DNA of 47,426 nucleotides from Clostridiales bacterium (GCA_029012285.1 JAQXLU010000163.1:1-47426); one strand, 5' to 3'. Shown: positions 24,648 to 32,930, counted from the first letter of the stretch. The notes: generated by a model from the sequence alone, not told the origin. Numbers and translations: made by a program.

Positions 24648-25445
24648 TTACTCGCTCAGCAGCATGCGGTCATTGTCCAGCGCCTTGCCCCGCGCGCCGG
24701 AGTACATCGTCATCAGCTTGGGCACGGTCATTGCCTGCCGCTCCAGCCCCGCGATGTCCAGAATAATCTGCCCCGCGTCCATCATGATGGTGCGGTTGCC
24801 CACGCTCAGCGCCTGACCCATGTTGTGGGTAATCATCATCGTGGGAATCCGCTGCTCCTCCACAATCCGGACAGTGATCTCCATCACCTTCTGTGCCGTG
24901 GCGGGGTCAAGGGCGGCGGTGTGCTCGTCCAGCAGCAGGAGCTGGGGACGGGCGATGGTCGCCATCAGCAGCGTCAGCGCCTGGCGCTGTCCGCCGGAGA
25001 GCAAACCCACCTTCATCTTCATCCGATCCTCCAGCCCCATGCCGAAGGACGACAGCTGCTCGCGGTAAAAGCGCAGATCGCGCCTTTGCACCGCCCGGGC
25101 CAGCGGGAAGCGCCGCGTCTGGTTGCAGGCCAGGGCCAAGTTTTCCTCAATGGTCAGGTCGGGCGCAGTGCCCTTCATCGGGTCCTGGAAGAGCGTGCCC
25201 ACCACCCGGGCGCGCTTGTGCTCGGGCTGCTCGTCAATTCGCTTGCCGTTCAGGCGGATCTCGCCCTCGTCCACCAGGAAGGTGCCCGCAATCGCCCCGA
25301 AGAGGGTCGATTTACCCGCGCCGTTGGAGCCCAGGATGGTGATGAAATCATCATCCTGCACCGTCAGGCAGACGTCACGCAGGGCCGTGTGCTCATTCAC
25401 CGTGCCCTTGGCGAAGGTTTTGGTCACATGGCGCAACTCAAGCAT
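24648..25445 (-). CDS. ABC transporter ATP-binding subunit, probable tryptophan uptake
   Basis: A 265-residue ATPase starting at the ATG at 25445 with GGGAGG upstream. Walker A is GSNGAGKST, the Q-loop region is LFQDPMKGTAPDL, the signature is LLSGGQRQAL, Walker B is LLLLDEHTAAL and the H-loop is MITHNMG. It is of the type paired with TrpX/TrpY-like subunits. It overlaps the permease gene by eight bases and is the third gene of the operon behind the T-box leader. That context, rather than the ATPase itself, points to tryptophan. Confidence 0.92.
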   Translation of the reverse strand: MLELRHVTKTFAKGTVNEHTALRDVCLTVQDDDFITILGSNGAGKSTLFGAIAGTFLVDEGEIRLNGKRIDEQPEHKRARVVGTLFQDPMKGTAPDLTIEENLALACNQTRRFPLARAVQRRDLRFYREQLSSFGMGLEDRMKMKVGLLSGGQRQALTLLMATIARPQLLLLDEHTAALDPATAQKVMEITVRIVEEQRIPTMMITHNMGQALSVGNRTIMMDAGQIILDIAGLERQAMTVPKLMTMYSGARGKALDNDRMLLSE

Positions 25446-26412
25446 GGCGGATGCCTCCCTTCCGCTGGAAACGGGCGATGCCCTCACGGATCATCGGCAG
25501 CGCCAGGGCGACGGCAACGATCACGGCGGATACCAGCTTCAAATAGTAGGCCGGGAAGAAATTCAGGCTCGTCGCCAATCGGATGAGGCACTGGTACACC
25601 ACCGAGCCCAGGATGACGCTCAGCAGCCCGATGGTCACGCTGCGCCTGCCCACAAGCGCCTCGCCAATGATGACCGACGCCAGGCCCACCACCAGCACGC
25701 CCGAGCCGTTGGAAATGGTGGCAAACCCGGCGGACTGGGTCATTACACCGCCGGCGAGGGCGGTGCAGCCGTTGGCGAGGGCCAGGCCGAGGATCTTCAT
25801 CCCCCCCGCGTTGATGGAGGAGGAGCGCACCATGGCCTCATTGTTGCCGGTGGCGCGGATGCACAACCCCACATGGGTGCGGAAGAACCAGATCAGCGCC
25901 AGCAGCACCAGCAGCACCAGCGCCGCGCCCACAGTCAGCACGACCAGCTCCCTGTTCAGATTGACGGTATCCTTGGCCAGCATCCAGGCGTCCCGATTGC
26001 CGCTGAAATCGCTGAGCTTGGGCGATGTAAGGTGCAGCAGCTCATACAGCTTCTGGAACACGGTGGGCTGGCTCAGCGTCACATCGGGCCTGCCGCCCAT
26101 GACGGCGGTGTTGATGGTATACAGGCCGCTCATGGTCAGGATGCCCGCCAGGATGGGGTGGATGCCCACCTTGGTCTGCAAGATGCCGGTGACGCTGCCC
26201 GCCAGCAATCCCACGAGGAACGCGCACAGAATCCCCAGCACTGGATGCCCCGCCACCGTCAGCACGGCGGAAACCGCCACGCCCAGCGTGTAGGAGCCCT
26301 CCGTAGTCAGGTCGGGCGTATTGAGGATGCGGAAGCTGATGAACACGCCCATCGCCAGCAGAGCGTAGAAGAAGCCCTCCTGCACACCGCCAAGAAACAT
26401 GGTCAGAGACAT
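25438..26412 (-). CDS. ABC transporter permease, probable tryptophan uptake
   Basis: A 324-residue membrane protein of the BPD_transp_2 (LivH-like) type with eight or nine helices. FISFRILNTPDLTTEGSYTL, RATGNNEAMVRSSSIN and GGVMTQSAGFATISNGSG are the blocks seen in the TrpY-like subfamily. The start at 26412 has AAGGGG eight bases upstream; a GTG at 26421 in the same frame is too close to that site. It acts with the ATPase downstream and the binding protein upstream, 82 bases away. Substrate assignment comes from the T-box leader. Confidence 0.92.
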   Translation of the reverse strand: MSLTMFLGGVQEGFFYALLAMGVFISFRILNTPDLTTEGSYTLGVAVSAVLTVAGHPVLGILCAFLVGLLAGSVTGILQTKVGIHPILAGILTMSGLYTINTAVMGGRPDVTLSQPTVFQKLYELLHLTSPKLSDFSGNRDAWMLAKDTVNLNRELVVLTVGAALVLLVLLALIWFFRTHVGLCIRATGNNEAMVRSSSINAGGMKILGLALANGCTALAGGVMTQSAGFATISNGSGVLVVGLASVIIGEALVGRRSVTIGLLSVILGSVVYQCLIRLATSLNFFPAYYLKLVSAVIVAVALALPMIREGIARFQRKGGIRHA

Positions 26413-26494
26413 ATGGGACACCCCTTGTCGTCAGTTTACAGCACAAGCCCAGCGGGCAGCGCGCTGTGCGCCGCCCGCCGGAGCCTCCTGCGGG

Positions 26495-27451
26495 TTACTC
26501 AATCACCACAGCGTTCGCCAGCGCCTCTTCGGGCAGCTCCACGCCGATCAATTCCGCCGTGGTCTTGTTGATCACCATGGTGAACTCATCCACCACCACG
26601 GAGGGGATCTCCTCGATGGGGGTACCGGTCAGATAGGCGTGGAGCATATCAGCGGTGACCGCGCCGATCTCCCGATCGCTGATGGAAATGGTGGCAAACG
26701 CGCCGGACTGCACCATCACGGCGGAGGAGCCGTACACCGGCACGCCCGCATCCGCAGCGCTGTTGGCCACGACGGTCATGGCGGACTGGATCACGGAGTC
26801 ATTGGGCACGAAGATCGCATCCACCTTCTCCAGCAACGTATCCATCACGCCCTGAACCTCGGACACATTGGTGACGGACTTTTCCACATACTGCAAGCCG
26901 TTCTCGTCCATGTAGGCCTTGGCCTGGTTGATGGTGGTCACGGAGTTGATTTCGCTCTGGCAGTAGATCAAGCCGTAGGTCTTGCAGCCAGGGGTTAGCT
27001 GATCCGCCAGCTTGAACATTTCGCTCACAGGGATGGCGTTGGAGGTACCGGTGGCGTTCTTGTCCGGCTTTGCCATGTCGGTGATAACGCCCGCGCCCAC
27101 GGGGTTGGACACGCTGATGAAGAACAGCGGCACGCCGCTTTCCAGGTTCACGAAGGCCTGGGTGGGCGGGGTGGCGATGGTCACCGCCACATCAATGCCC
27201 AAGTCGATGGCCGCCTGGCACTGGGCCACCAGCTGGGTCATATCGCCATAGGCGTTGTAGTAGGGGAATTCCATCTTGTCCTCCGTGTAGCCCAGCTCGC
27301 GCATGCGGGCGATGAAGCCCTCGCGCATGTCGGTGAAGGCGCCGTTGTCCGCCATCTGGATGATGCCGACCTTGGTCGCGCCGTCGGCCAGGGCCAGGGA
27401 AGCAGTCAGGGTGAGGATGAGGGTCAGGAGCATTGCGATGGTCTTTTTCAT
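26495..27451 (-). CDS. ABC transporter substrate-binding protein, probable tryptophan binding
   Basis: A 318-residue secreted protein of the ABC_sub_bind (TrpX-like) family. The start at 27451 has AAAGGA upstream and begins a signal peptide, MKKTIAMLLTLILTLTASLA, with probable cleavage after ALA near residue 22; there is no lipobox cysteine. The mature protein opens with KVGIIQMADNGAFTDMREGF and contains ATPPTQAF and FISVSNPVGAGV, where the family binds its ligand. It is the first gene after the T-box leader. Peptide-derived or other aromatic substrates are conceivable, but the UGG specifier makes tryptophan most likely. Confidence 0.92.
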   Translation of the reverse strand: MKKTIAMLLTLILTLTASLALADGATKVGIIQMADNGAFTDMREGFIARMRELGYTEDKMEFPYYNAYGDMTQLVAQCQAAIDLGIDVAVTIATPPTQAFVNLESGVPLFFISVSNPVGAGVITDMAKPDKNATGTSNAIPVSEMFKLADQLTPGCKTYGLIYCQSEINSVTTINQAKAYMDENGLQYVEKSVTNVSEVQGVMDTLLEKVDAIFVPNDSVIQSAMTVVANSAADAGVPVYGSSAVMVQSGAFATISISDREIGAVTADMLHAYLTGTPIEEIPSVVVDEFTMVINKTTAELIGVELPEEALANAVVIE

Positions 27452-27533
27452 GGTTTTTTCCTTTCCGCCGTTTCGGCTGTCAAAATGAGGCGACTCCCTG
27501 TCGGCAGGAGATAGTGACGGGAGGGAAAGGTGC

Positions 27534-27813
27534 AAACAAAAACGCACCCGTCCCCTTTACAAGGACAGATGCGGTAAAAAACATCTGCGGTACCACCTTG
27601 TTTGACGGAAAGCTCCGCCCACCTCATACGAGTGCCGACACACCCGAAGCCCGCTAACGCTGGCTCTGCGTCGTGCCATACTGATGGGGGCATCACGCGC
27701 CCACTTTCCGCACGCCCTCGACGGTCCATTTGCCAGTTCGCTGCGATCGGGCTTTCAGCCTGGGCCCGAATCTCTGTGCGTGCGCTGCCGGTTTGATCTC
27801 CGCCTCAACGGTT
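27534..27813 (-). promoter_or_regulatory. T-box riboswitch, tryptophan specifier (UGG)
   Basis: Read on the minus strand, the leader has a Stem I with the AGAGA and GGCUGAAAGCC elements. The specifier loop is bounded by GGCGG/CCGUC below and CCGG/CUGG above, and its 3' side reads CAAAUGGA, so the codon is UGG (27726-27728), tryptophan, followed by the usual A. The T-box core AAGGUGGUACCGC lies at 27587-27599. The antiterminator pairs ACAAGG with CCUUGU and GCAGAUG with CAUCUGU around the UGGU bulge that binds the tRNA end. The competing terminator pairs GUCCUU (27561-27566) with AAGGGGAC (27550-27557), then a T-run (27535-27542). Uncharged tRNA-Trp would favour readthrough into the transporter genes. 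The stretch 27452-27533 holds only the rest of the leader. Confidence 0.93.
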
Positions 27814-27819
27814 TAGCAC

Positions 27820-27848
27820 AGTGTAACACGGATATAGCCGCTTGTCAA
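27820..27848 (-). promoter_or_regulatory. Promoter of the T-box operon
   Basis: TTGACA (27843-27848), 17-base spacer, TACACT (27820-27825) on the minus strand. The start of transcription would be near 27813, giving a leader of about 360 bases. The region upstream (27850-27900) is AT-rich and shared with the divergent deacetylase promoter. Confidence 0.8.
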
Positions 27849-27904
27849 GCCATTTCATTTGTTTTTATATTGTTTTTATGGTCAGATATGACATGGCCCG
27901 GGGC

Positions 27905-27933
27905 TTGTTTCCAGTCGCATTCTGCGCTATAAT
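27905..27933 (+). promoter_or_regulatory. Promoter of the polysaccharide deacetylase gene
   Basis: TTGTTT (27905-27910), 17-base spacer, TATAAT (27928-27933), about 55 bases before the start codon. Confidence 0.7.
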
Positions 27934-27987
27934 AAAAGGGAAAAATCCGTTCCCCCCCACAAACGACGAGGAAATGAGGATCTGACC

Positions 27988-28980
27988 ATGAAAAAACTGC
28001 TGTCCCTGCTGCTGTTGATTTGCCTGCTGCTGCCCGTTTGCAGCCATGCCGAGGAGAAGCTGCCCCGGGTTTCCTTCCCTGCCAAAAACTATGTGGGCTA
28101 CATCGACTATCAATGTACCATTCAGATGAAGGTCACTTCTTCCGGCAAACTATCCAATCCCATCACGCTGGAGCTGCGGGATCAAAATGGCCGCGTGTGG
28201 TGCGAAAAATCCTACAAGAGCGGCACGTTGACCTTCAAAATCCCCCTGGATGCATCCCACGAGGGCGGCTACGATCTGACCGTCTGGTGCGGCGACACCC
28301 AGGTGAGCAGCAATTCCGCCTATATCGCCGTGACGGACAGGCACCGCAAGGCCATCCAGACCTTAACGACCGATCAGCCCTACATGGCCCTCTCCTTCGA
28401 CTGCGCTTATGTGGCTTCGCCTACGGACGAATTGCTCGCTTTGCTGGATGAGATGAACATCCGCGCCACCTTCTTCATGACCGGCGAATTCGTGGAGACC
28501 TTCCCTGAGGAGGCCAAGAAGATTCGCGACGCAGGCCATGAGATCGGTTGCCACAGCCAGTCCCATCCCCATATGCTGGAGAAGAGCCTCGACTCCCGCT
28601 TCTACCAGGTGCGCCACAGCGCTCAGGTCATCCGGGACATGCTGGGGGTCAACCCCCGGTTGTTCCGCCCGCCCTTTGGCGAGTTTGACGTGACCGTCTC
28701 CGCACCGGCCCGCGCCGAGGGTATGGAGGTCTGCATGTGGACCATCGACTCCCACGACTGGGAATCCTTCTACACAGCGGAAAAGATCTACAAGCGCATC
28801 ACCAAGGACGTCGGCCCTGGTACGATCATTCTCTTCCATTTGGATGGCTTCCACAGCAGGGAAGCTCTCCCCGACGCCGTCAAGTACTACCGGGAGGAGC
28901 TGGGCTTGGAGTTTGTGACCATCAGCGAGCTGGTGGCCATGAGTGACCGTGTGCTGCCTCCCTGCCCCTACGAGGACTAA
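27988..28980 (+). CDS. Secreted polysaccharide deacetylase (NodB domain)
   Basis: A 330-residue exported protein. Residues 1-21 are a signal peptide (MKKLLSLLLLICLLLP, cleavage near SHA-EE). Residues 25-120 are a beta-sandwich-like domain of unknown type. Residues about 130-310 form the NodB deacetylase barrel: SFDCAY holds the catalytic D138, HSQSH (189-193) the two metal-binding histidines, RPPFG (227-231) the arginine motif, and ILFHLDG the last histidine. The second Asp of the usual TFDDG is Cys139 here, as in PdaB-like variants, so metal binding may be altered. The probable substrate is peptidoglycan or another N-acetylated wall glycan. A single-gene unit with GAGGA at its start. Confidence 0.88.
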   Translation: MKKLLSLLLLICLLLPVCSHAEEKLPRVSFPAKNYVGYIDYQCTIQMKVTSSGKLSNPITLELRDQNGRVWCEKSYKSGTLTFKIPLDASHEGGYDLTVWCGDTQVSSNSAYIAVTDRHRKAIQTLTTDQPYMALSFDCAYVASPTDELLALLDEMNIRATFFMTGEFVETFPEEAKKIRDAGHEIGCHSQSHPHMLEKSLDSRFYQVRHSAQVIRDMLGVNPRLFRPPFGEFDVTVSAPARAEGMEVCMWTIDSHDWESFYTAEKIYKRITKDVGPGTIILFHLDGFHSREALPDAVKYYREELGLEFVTISELVAMSDRVLPPCPYED

Positions 28981-28988
28981 CCCCGTCC

Positions 28989-29075
28989 CGGAACGCTCCG
29001 ATTCATCAAAACAGCGTGCAGATGGCAAACTCACCGCCATCTGCACGCTGCGTGATTTCAGAGCGTTCCGTTTTT
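28989..29075. terminator. Nested double-hairpin terminator between convergent genes
   Basis: An inner perfect 15-base stem (29012-29026 with 29036-29050, nine-base loop) lies inside an outer perfect 10-base stem (CGGAACGCTC at 28989-28998 with GAGCGTTCCG at 29061-29070). The plus strand then has TTTTT; on the minus strand the inner stem is followed by TTTTG. The outer right arm contains the last codons of the minus-strand lipoprotein gene. Confidence 0.82.
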
Positions 29076-29954
29076 CTGTTTCAGGAACCGTTCCACATAG
29101 TCCTGCATATCCGGCAAAATGTCCTGCTCCACATGCCAGACCTGCCCATCCGTGGATAGATGAAGCACGCCCCAGGTCGCAAAGCCATAGGGGACGCCAG
29201 CCTTGTCCAGCACCTGCTGGGCGGGCTGGGTGTTCACGCTGCCATGGGTCAGGATCGCATAGGACGGGTTCACCTCTTCCAGGAAACTGTCAGTCAGCTT
29301 GTTGATGCCATGGTGTGGATATTTGAGGATGTCTGCGCGCACATCATACTCCCTGGCAATATTGTCCTGGGCCTGCCCGGTCACATCAGCGCCCAGCAGC
29401 ATCCGGCACGCCCCGTATTCCACCAGCAGCATCATCGACTGGGCGTTGAAGCCCTTGTTCGTCGCCTGCCGCACCACGGTCAATCGGGCGTCGCCCAGCA
29501 TGAAGGTATCTCCGCCATCCATATGGACGATCTCGATGCCCGCATCGCGCAGCGCCTGGATGGTGGAACGTTGAATGACATCCTTGCCCGTTACGTTCTC
29601 ATCAAAGCCGGTAACGAACCGGTCAAAGCGGTAAGCTTCCGCCAGCGCAGCCATAGCACCAAGATGGTCCGTATGGGGATGCGTGTTGAAGGCGTAGTCG
29701 AAGTGGGTCAGTCCCAAATCATCCAGGACGCCACGGATCTTGGGCAGATCATTCTTCTTGCCCATATCAATCAGCATGGCATGCTCCCCCTGGCGGAGCA
29801 CCATCGAGTCCGCGCCCAGCAGGGGGCAGACGAACAGCTCCAGCAGCGGCGTCCCCTCCGCAAAGGGTTCCGCATCGGTCAGCACGCGCCCTTCCGCGCT
29901 CCCACAGCCCACCGCCAGCAGCATTACCAGCAGCCATCCCATCAGCTTCCGCAT
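29058..29954 (-). CDS. Metallo-beta-lactamase-fold lipoprotein (ComEC C-terminal-like)
   Basis: A 298-residue protein starting at 29954 with AGGAGG upstream. A short signal sequence ends in AVGC, so Cys17 is probably lipidated and the protein anchored outside the membrane. The hydrolase domain follows: HPHTDHLGAM is the HxHxDH metal site, LLGADVTG supplies the bridging Asp, and YPHHGIN the last His. This order is that of the ComEC/Rec2-type MBL domain, which in stand-alone secreted form may be a nuclease or phosphodiesterase. There is no DNA-uptake gene nearby. Function beyond hydrolase is not known. Single-gene unit. Confidence 0.87.
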   Translation of the reverse strand: MRKLMGWLLVMLLAVGCGSAEGRVLTDAEPFAEGTPLLELFVCPLLGADSMVLRQGEHAMLIDMGKKNDLPKIRGVLDDLGLTHFDYAFNTHPHTDHLGAMAALAEAYRFDRFVTGFDENVTGKDVIQRSTIQALRDAGIEIVHMDGGDTFMLGDARLTVVRQATNKGFNAQSMMLLVEYGACRMLLGADVTGQAQDNIAREYDVRADILKYPHHGINKLTDSFLEEVNPSYAILTHGSVNTQPAQQVLDKAGVPYGFATWGVLHLSTDGQVWHVEQDILPDMQDYVERFLKQKNGTL

Positions 29955-29991
29955 TCAAGCAGCCTCCTGTTGCGTTCATTTGCTCGCTGTC

Positions 29992-30020
29992 ATTGTACAG
30001 GATGTCCCGGCTTCTGTCAA
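29992..30020 (-). promoter_or_regulatory. Promoter of the MBL lipoprotein gene
   Basis: TTGACA (30015-30020), 17-base spacer, TACAAT (29992-29997) on the minus strand, about 37 bases before the start codon. Confidence 0.8.
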
Positions 30021-30129
30021 TGCATTTCCCCGCGGGGCACTCCCTCAGTCTCCGCTGACGTGAAGCCATATCCCTCAAGGAGGGAGCCTTTTGATCGGGG
30101 GTCTTGCCTCCTGGCTGCCCCAAGTCGCA

Positions 30130-30170
30130 AAGCGGCCTTGCCCCTGTCCAGCGCAGGTGCAAGGCCGCTT
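30130..30170 (-). terminator. Hairpin after the MATE gene
   Basis: AAGCGGCCTTGC (30130-30141) pairs perfectly with 30159-30170, three bases after the stop codon of the MATE gene. The T-tract on the minus side is poor (TGCGACTTGG), so termination may be weak. A second small hairpin with TTTT lies at about 30070-30095. Confidence 0.6.
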
Positions 30171-30172
30171 GC

Positions 30173-31555
30173 TTATGCGTTCTTGTCCATCTCGGCGGGA
30201 GCACTGAGCTTCGCCATCGTTTTGCGGAACACCACGAAGAACAGCGTCGCCGTGGAGCACACCGCCAGGATGTCCGCCACGGGCTCAGCCAGGAACACCG
30301 CCAGCACCTTGTCCCCGATGAAGGCCGGCAGGATATACACCAGCGGGATCAGCAGGATCAGCTTGCGCAGGCAGGCCAGGAACAGGCTGCATTTGGCATT
30401 GCCCAGGGCCACGAAGGTCTGCTGGCAGGCCAGCTGGATACCAAAGATCACCGTGCCCGCCATGTACACCCGCACATAGGGGATGGCGTATTCAATCAGC
30501 GCCTTGTCCGGGGTGAAGATGCCCACAAACACCTGGGGGAAGGCGAGCACCAGCACGCCCATCGTTACGGAAAAGACCAGGCAGCACCGCAGCAGCAGCA
30601 TGAAGCCCTGACGCACGCGGGCAGCATTCCCCGCGCCGTAGTTGTAGCTGATGATGGGCTGCGCGCCCTGGCTCAGCCCCTGCAGGGGGAGCATCGCCAG
30701 CTGCATGATGGAAGTGCACAGCGTCATGGTGCTCACCGCCAGCGTGCCGCCGTAGGTGCGCAGGGAGGTGTTGAAGCACACGGCGATGAGGCTCTCCGTG
30801 CTCTGCATGATGAAGGGGGAAAGCCCCAGCGCCACACAGGGGCCAAGGAGCTTCCAATCCAAGCGCATATGGGGCAAACGCAAGCGAAGGTTGGTTTTCC
30901 GCCCCGTCAGGAAGCGCAACACAAAGGCCGCGCTCACCGCCTGGGAGATGACCGTCGCCAGCGCCGCGCCCTGCACGTCCATCTTCAGCACGAAGATGAA
31001 CAGCGGGTCCAGCAGCGCGTTGAGCCCCGCGCCGATGAGCACCGTCAGCATGCTCACCCGGGAGAAACCCTGGGCGGTGATGAAGGCGTTCAGCCCCAGC
31101 GCCAGCTGCACAAAGATCGTGCCCAGGCTGTACACCGACATGTACCGCGCGGCGTAGTAGATGGTATCCTCGGTTGCGCCGAAGGCTGTCAGGAGCGGCC
31201 GGTGCCAGATGCACATGACCGCCGTCAGCAGCAGAGCGATGCAGCCCAGCAGCGCCGTGCACGCCCCGAGGATGCGCTCCGCTTTCTCCCTGTCGCCGCG
31301 ACCCAGAGCGATGGACGCCATCGGCGCGCCGCCCATCGCCGCCAGGGCCGCAAAGGCGGAGATGATGATAATCAGCGGCATGCACACGCCCACGCCGGTC
31401 AGCGCCTGCGTCCCGATGCCCTCGATATGCCCCAGGTAAATGCGATCCACCATGTTATAGAGCATGTTGACCAGCTGTGCGGTGATGGTGGGCACCGCCA
31501 GCTTGAAGAGCAGCTTGCCAATCGGCTCGCTGCCCAGGTTGGGTTGCTTTTGCAT
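30173..31555 (-). CDS. MATE family multidrug/cation antiporter
   Basis: A 460-residue membrane protein with about 12 helices in two related halves. The start at 31555 has AGGAGG upstream. GKLLFKLAVPTITAQLVNML and YNMVDRIYLGHIEGIGTQAL are the typical opening of the DinF/NorM-like MATE group in Clostridia, and GLSQGAQPIISYNYGAGNAARV marks the second half. It exports cationic drugs or metabolites using sodium or proton gradients; the substrate is unknown. It has its own promoter, which lies inside the terminator of ilvE, and no regulator gene beside it. Confidence 0.92.
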   Translation of the reverse strand: MQKQPNLGSEPIGKLLFKLAVPTITAQLVNMLYNMVDRIYLGHIEGIGTQALTGVGVCMPLIIIISAFAALAAMGGAPMASIALGRGDREKAERILGACTALLGCIALLLTAVMCIWHRPLLTAFGATEDTIYYAARYMSVYSLGTIFVQLALGLNAFITAQGFSRVSMLTVLIGAGLNALLDPLFIFVLKMDVQGAALATVISQAVSAAFVLRFLTGRKTNLRLRLPHMRLDWKLLGPCVALGLSPFIMQSTESLIAVCFNTSLRTYGGTLAVSTMTLCTSIMQLAMLPLQGLSQGAQPIISYNYGAGNAARVRQGFMLLLRCCLVFSVTMGVLVLAFPQVFVGIFTPDKALIEYAIPYVRVYMAGTVIFGIQLACQQTFVALGNAKCSLFLACLRKLILLIPLVYILPAFIGDKVLAVFLAEPVADILAVCSTATLFFVVFRKTMAKLSAPAEMDKNA

Positions 31556-31608
31556 AAAGCCTCCTGTCACCGGGCGTTGTCGTGCCACCTCGAACACCCG
31601 GATTGTTC

Positions 31609-31637
31609 ATCATACCACGAAAAAGCGGTCTGCGCAA
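31609..31637 (-). promoter_or_regulatory. MATE promoter nested in the ilvE terminator
   Basis: TTGCGC (31632-31637), 17-base spacer, TATGAT (31609-31614) on the minus strand. The -35 box is the loop of the terminator hairpin of the upstream gene, and the spacer contains its 3' arm and T-tract. Confidence 0.68.
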
Positions 31638-31647
31638 GACAGACCGC
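31620..31647 (-). terminator. Terminator of the aminotransferase gene
   Basis: On the minus strand GCGGTCTG (31640-31647) pairs with CAGACCGC (31625-31632) around a seven-base loop, followed by TTTTT. The stop codon of the gene is about 70 bases upstream. On the plus strand the stem is also followed by TTTTTT, but no plus-strand gene ends here. Confidence 0.82.
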
Positions 31648-31719
31648 CAACATTTTTTCCATAGCGCCCAATGGTGCGTACCGTTTCCGGGCACACGCCG
31701 TTTTCAGGGTGCAAGCCGC

Positions 31720-32742
31720 TTACTTCACGGTCACAATCCAGCCCTCGGGCGCTTCGATTTCGCCCATCTGGATGCCGCGCAATGTGTTGTACAGCTTGGT
31801 CAGCACCGGGCCCATCTCGTCCTTGCCGGAGGGGAACACGATCTCCTTCCCATGGTCATTGATGGAGCCCACCGGGCTGATCACCGCCGCAGTGCCGCAC
31901 AAGCCACATTCGGCAAATTCGGGCACCTCGGACAGGTATACCTCGCGATGCTCCACCGGCATGCCCAGGTACTTCTCCGCGACCACCATGATGCTGCGGC
32001 GGGTGATGGAGGGCAGGATGGAGTCGGACTTGGGCGTGACCAGCTTGCCATCCTTGGTGATGAAGATGAAATTCGCGCCGCCGGTCTCCTCCACCTTGGT
32101 GCGGGTGGCCGCGTCCAGGTACATGTTTTCCGCATAGCCCTCGCGGTGCGCCTCCATGATGGGGTGCAGGGACATGGCGTAGTTGAGGCCCGCTTTGATG
32201 GCGCCGGTGCCGTGGGGGGCAGCGCGGTCAAAGTCGGAAATTTTGAGGTTGATGGGCTTCACGCCGCCCTTGAAGTAGGGGCCGACGGGGGTCACGAAGA
32301 TGCGGAACTCAAACTCGCTGGCGGGCTTCACGCCAATGACCGGGTTGGTGCCGATCATGAAGGGCCGCAGGTACAGCGACGCGCCCGTGCCGTAGGGCGG
32401 GACGTAATCCGCATTGGCGGCGACGACCATCTTCACCGCCTCCAGGAACTTCTCCACCGGGAAGGGCGGCATCTCCAGGCGCTTGCAGGTATCGGCCATG
32501 CGCTGGGCATTGAGGTCGGGGCGGAAGGTCACGATGCGGCCATCCTGGGTGTAATAGGCCTTGAGGCCCTCAAAGCAGGCCTGGCAATACTGGAACACGC
32601 AGGCGCACTCGTTCAGGGTGATATTCGCGTCGGACTCAATGCCGCCCTCGTCCCACTGCCCGTCCTGATAGCGGCACACATAGCGATAATCCGTCTGAAT
32701 ATATCCAAAGCCGAGGCTGGACCAATCAATGTTTTTGCTCAT
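31720..32742 (-). CDS. ilvE: Branched-chain-amino-acid aminotransferase
   Basis: A 340-residue fold-type IV pyridoxal-phosphate enzyme of the longer BCAT type (YCQACFEGLKAY at about 52-63, SLYLRPFMIGTNPVIGV). The cofactor lysine is K183 in GTGAIKAGLNYA. It interconverts leucine, isoleucine or valine with their 2-oxo acids using glutamate. MYLDAATRTKVEETGGAN and GLCGTAAVISPVG are the later conserved blocks. The start at 32742 has AAAGGAG upstream and the gene has its own promoter and terminator, so it is monocistronic. No T-box is seen in its short leader. Confidence 0.94.
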   Translation of the reverse strand: MSKNIDWSSLGFGYIQTDYRYVCRYQDGQWDEGGIESDANITLNECACVFQYCQACFEGLKAYYTQDGRIVTFRPDLNAQRMADTCKRLEMPPFPVEKFLEAVKMVVAANADYVPPYGTGASLYLRPFMIGTNPVIGVKPASEFEFRIFVTPVGPYFKGGVKPINLKISDFDRAAPHGTGAIKAGLNYAMSLHPIMEAHREGYAENMYLDAATRTKVEETGGANFIFITKDGKLVTPKSDSILPSITRRSIMVVAEKYLGMPVEHREVYLSEVPEFAECGLCGTAAVISPVGSINDHGKEIVFPSGKDEMGPVLTKLYNTLRGIQMGEIEAPEGWIVTVK

Positions 32743-32791
32743 GATAACAGCTCCTTTGACTCATATCATCCGCCGTGGCGGGCTTCTATTC

Positions 32792-32820
32792 ATTATAGGC
32801 CTGCGGGCGCGCATTTGCAA
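32792..32820 (-). promoter_or_regulatory. Promoter of ilvE
   Basis: TTGCAA (32815-32820), 17-base spacer, TATAAT (32792-32797) on the minus strand, about 50 bases before the start codon. The -35 box is a palindrome, but no -10 box lies at the right distance on the plus strand. Confidence 0.75.
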
Positions 32821-32930
32821 GGGCGCGGCTGCACTTTTGCGGTTTTTCCGTTTTTGGGCGGCTGATAGCAGGGATGCCGCCCTGGACGGCGAATGATGTA
32901 TCAACCCCATTTGAAAGGAAGCGCACACCG

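Noticed and set aside
27541-27849. A small gene in the gap between trpX-like gene and the deacetylase gene.
   Set aside because: Short open frames exist, but the bases are explained by the T-box leader and none has a ribosome-binding site.
30104-32137. A 677-codon open frame on the plus strand across the MATE and ilvE genes.
   Set aside because: Antisense shadow with a Gln/His/Arg-rich translation and no motif; both minus-strand genes are complete.
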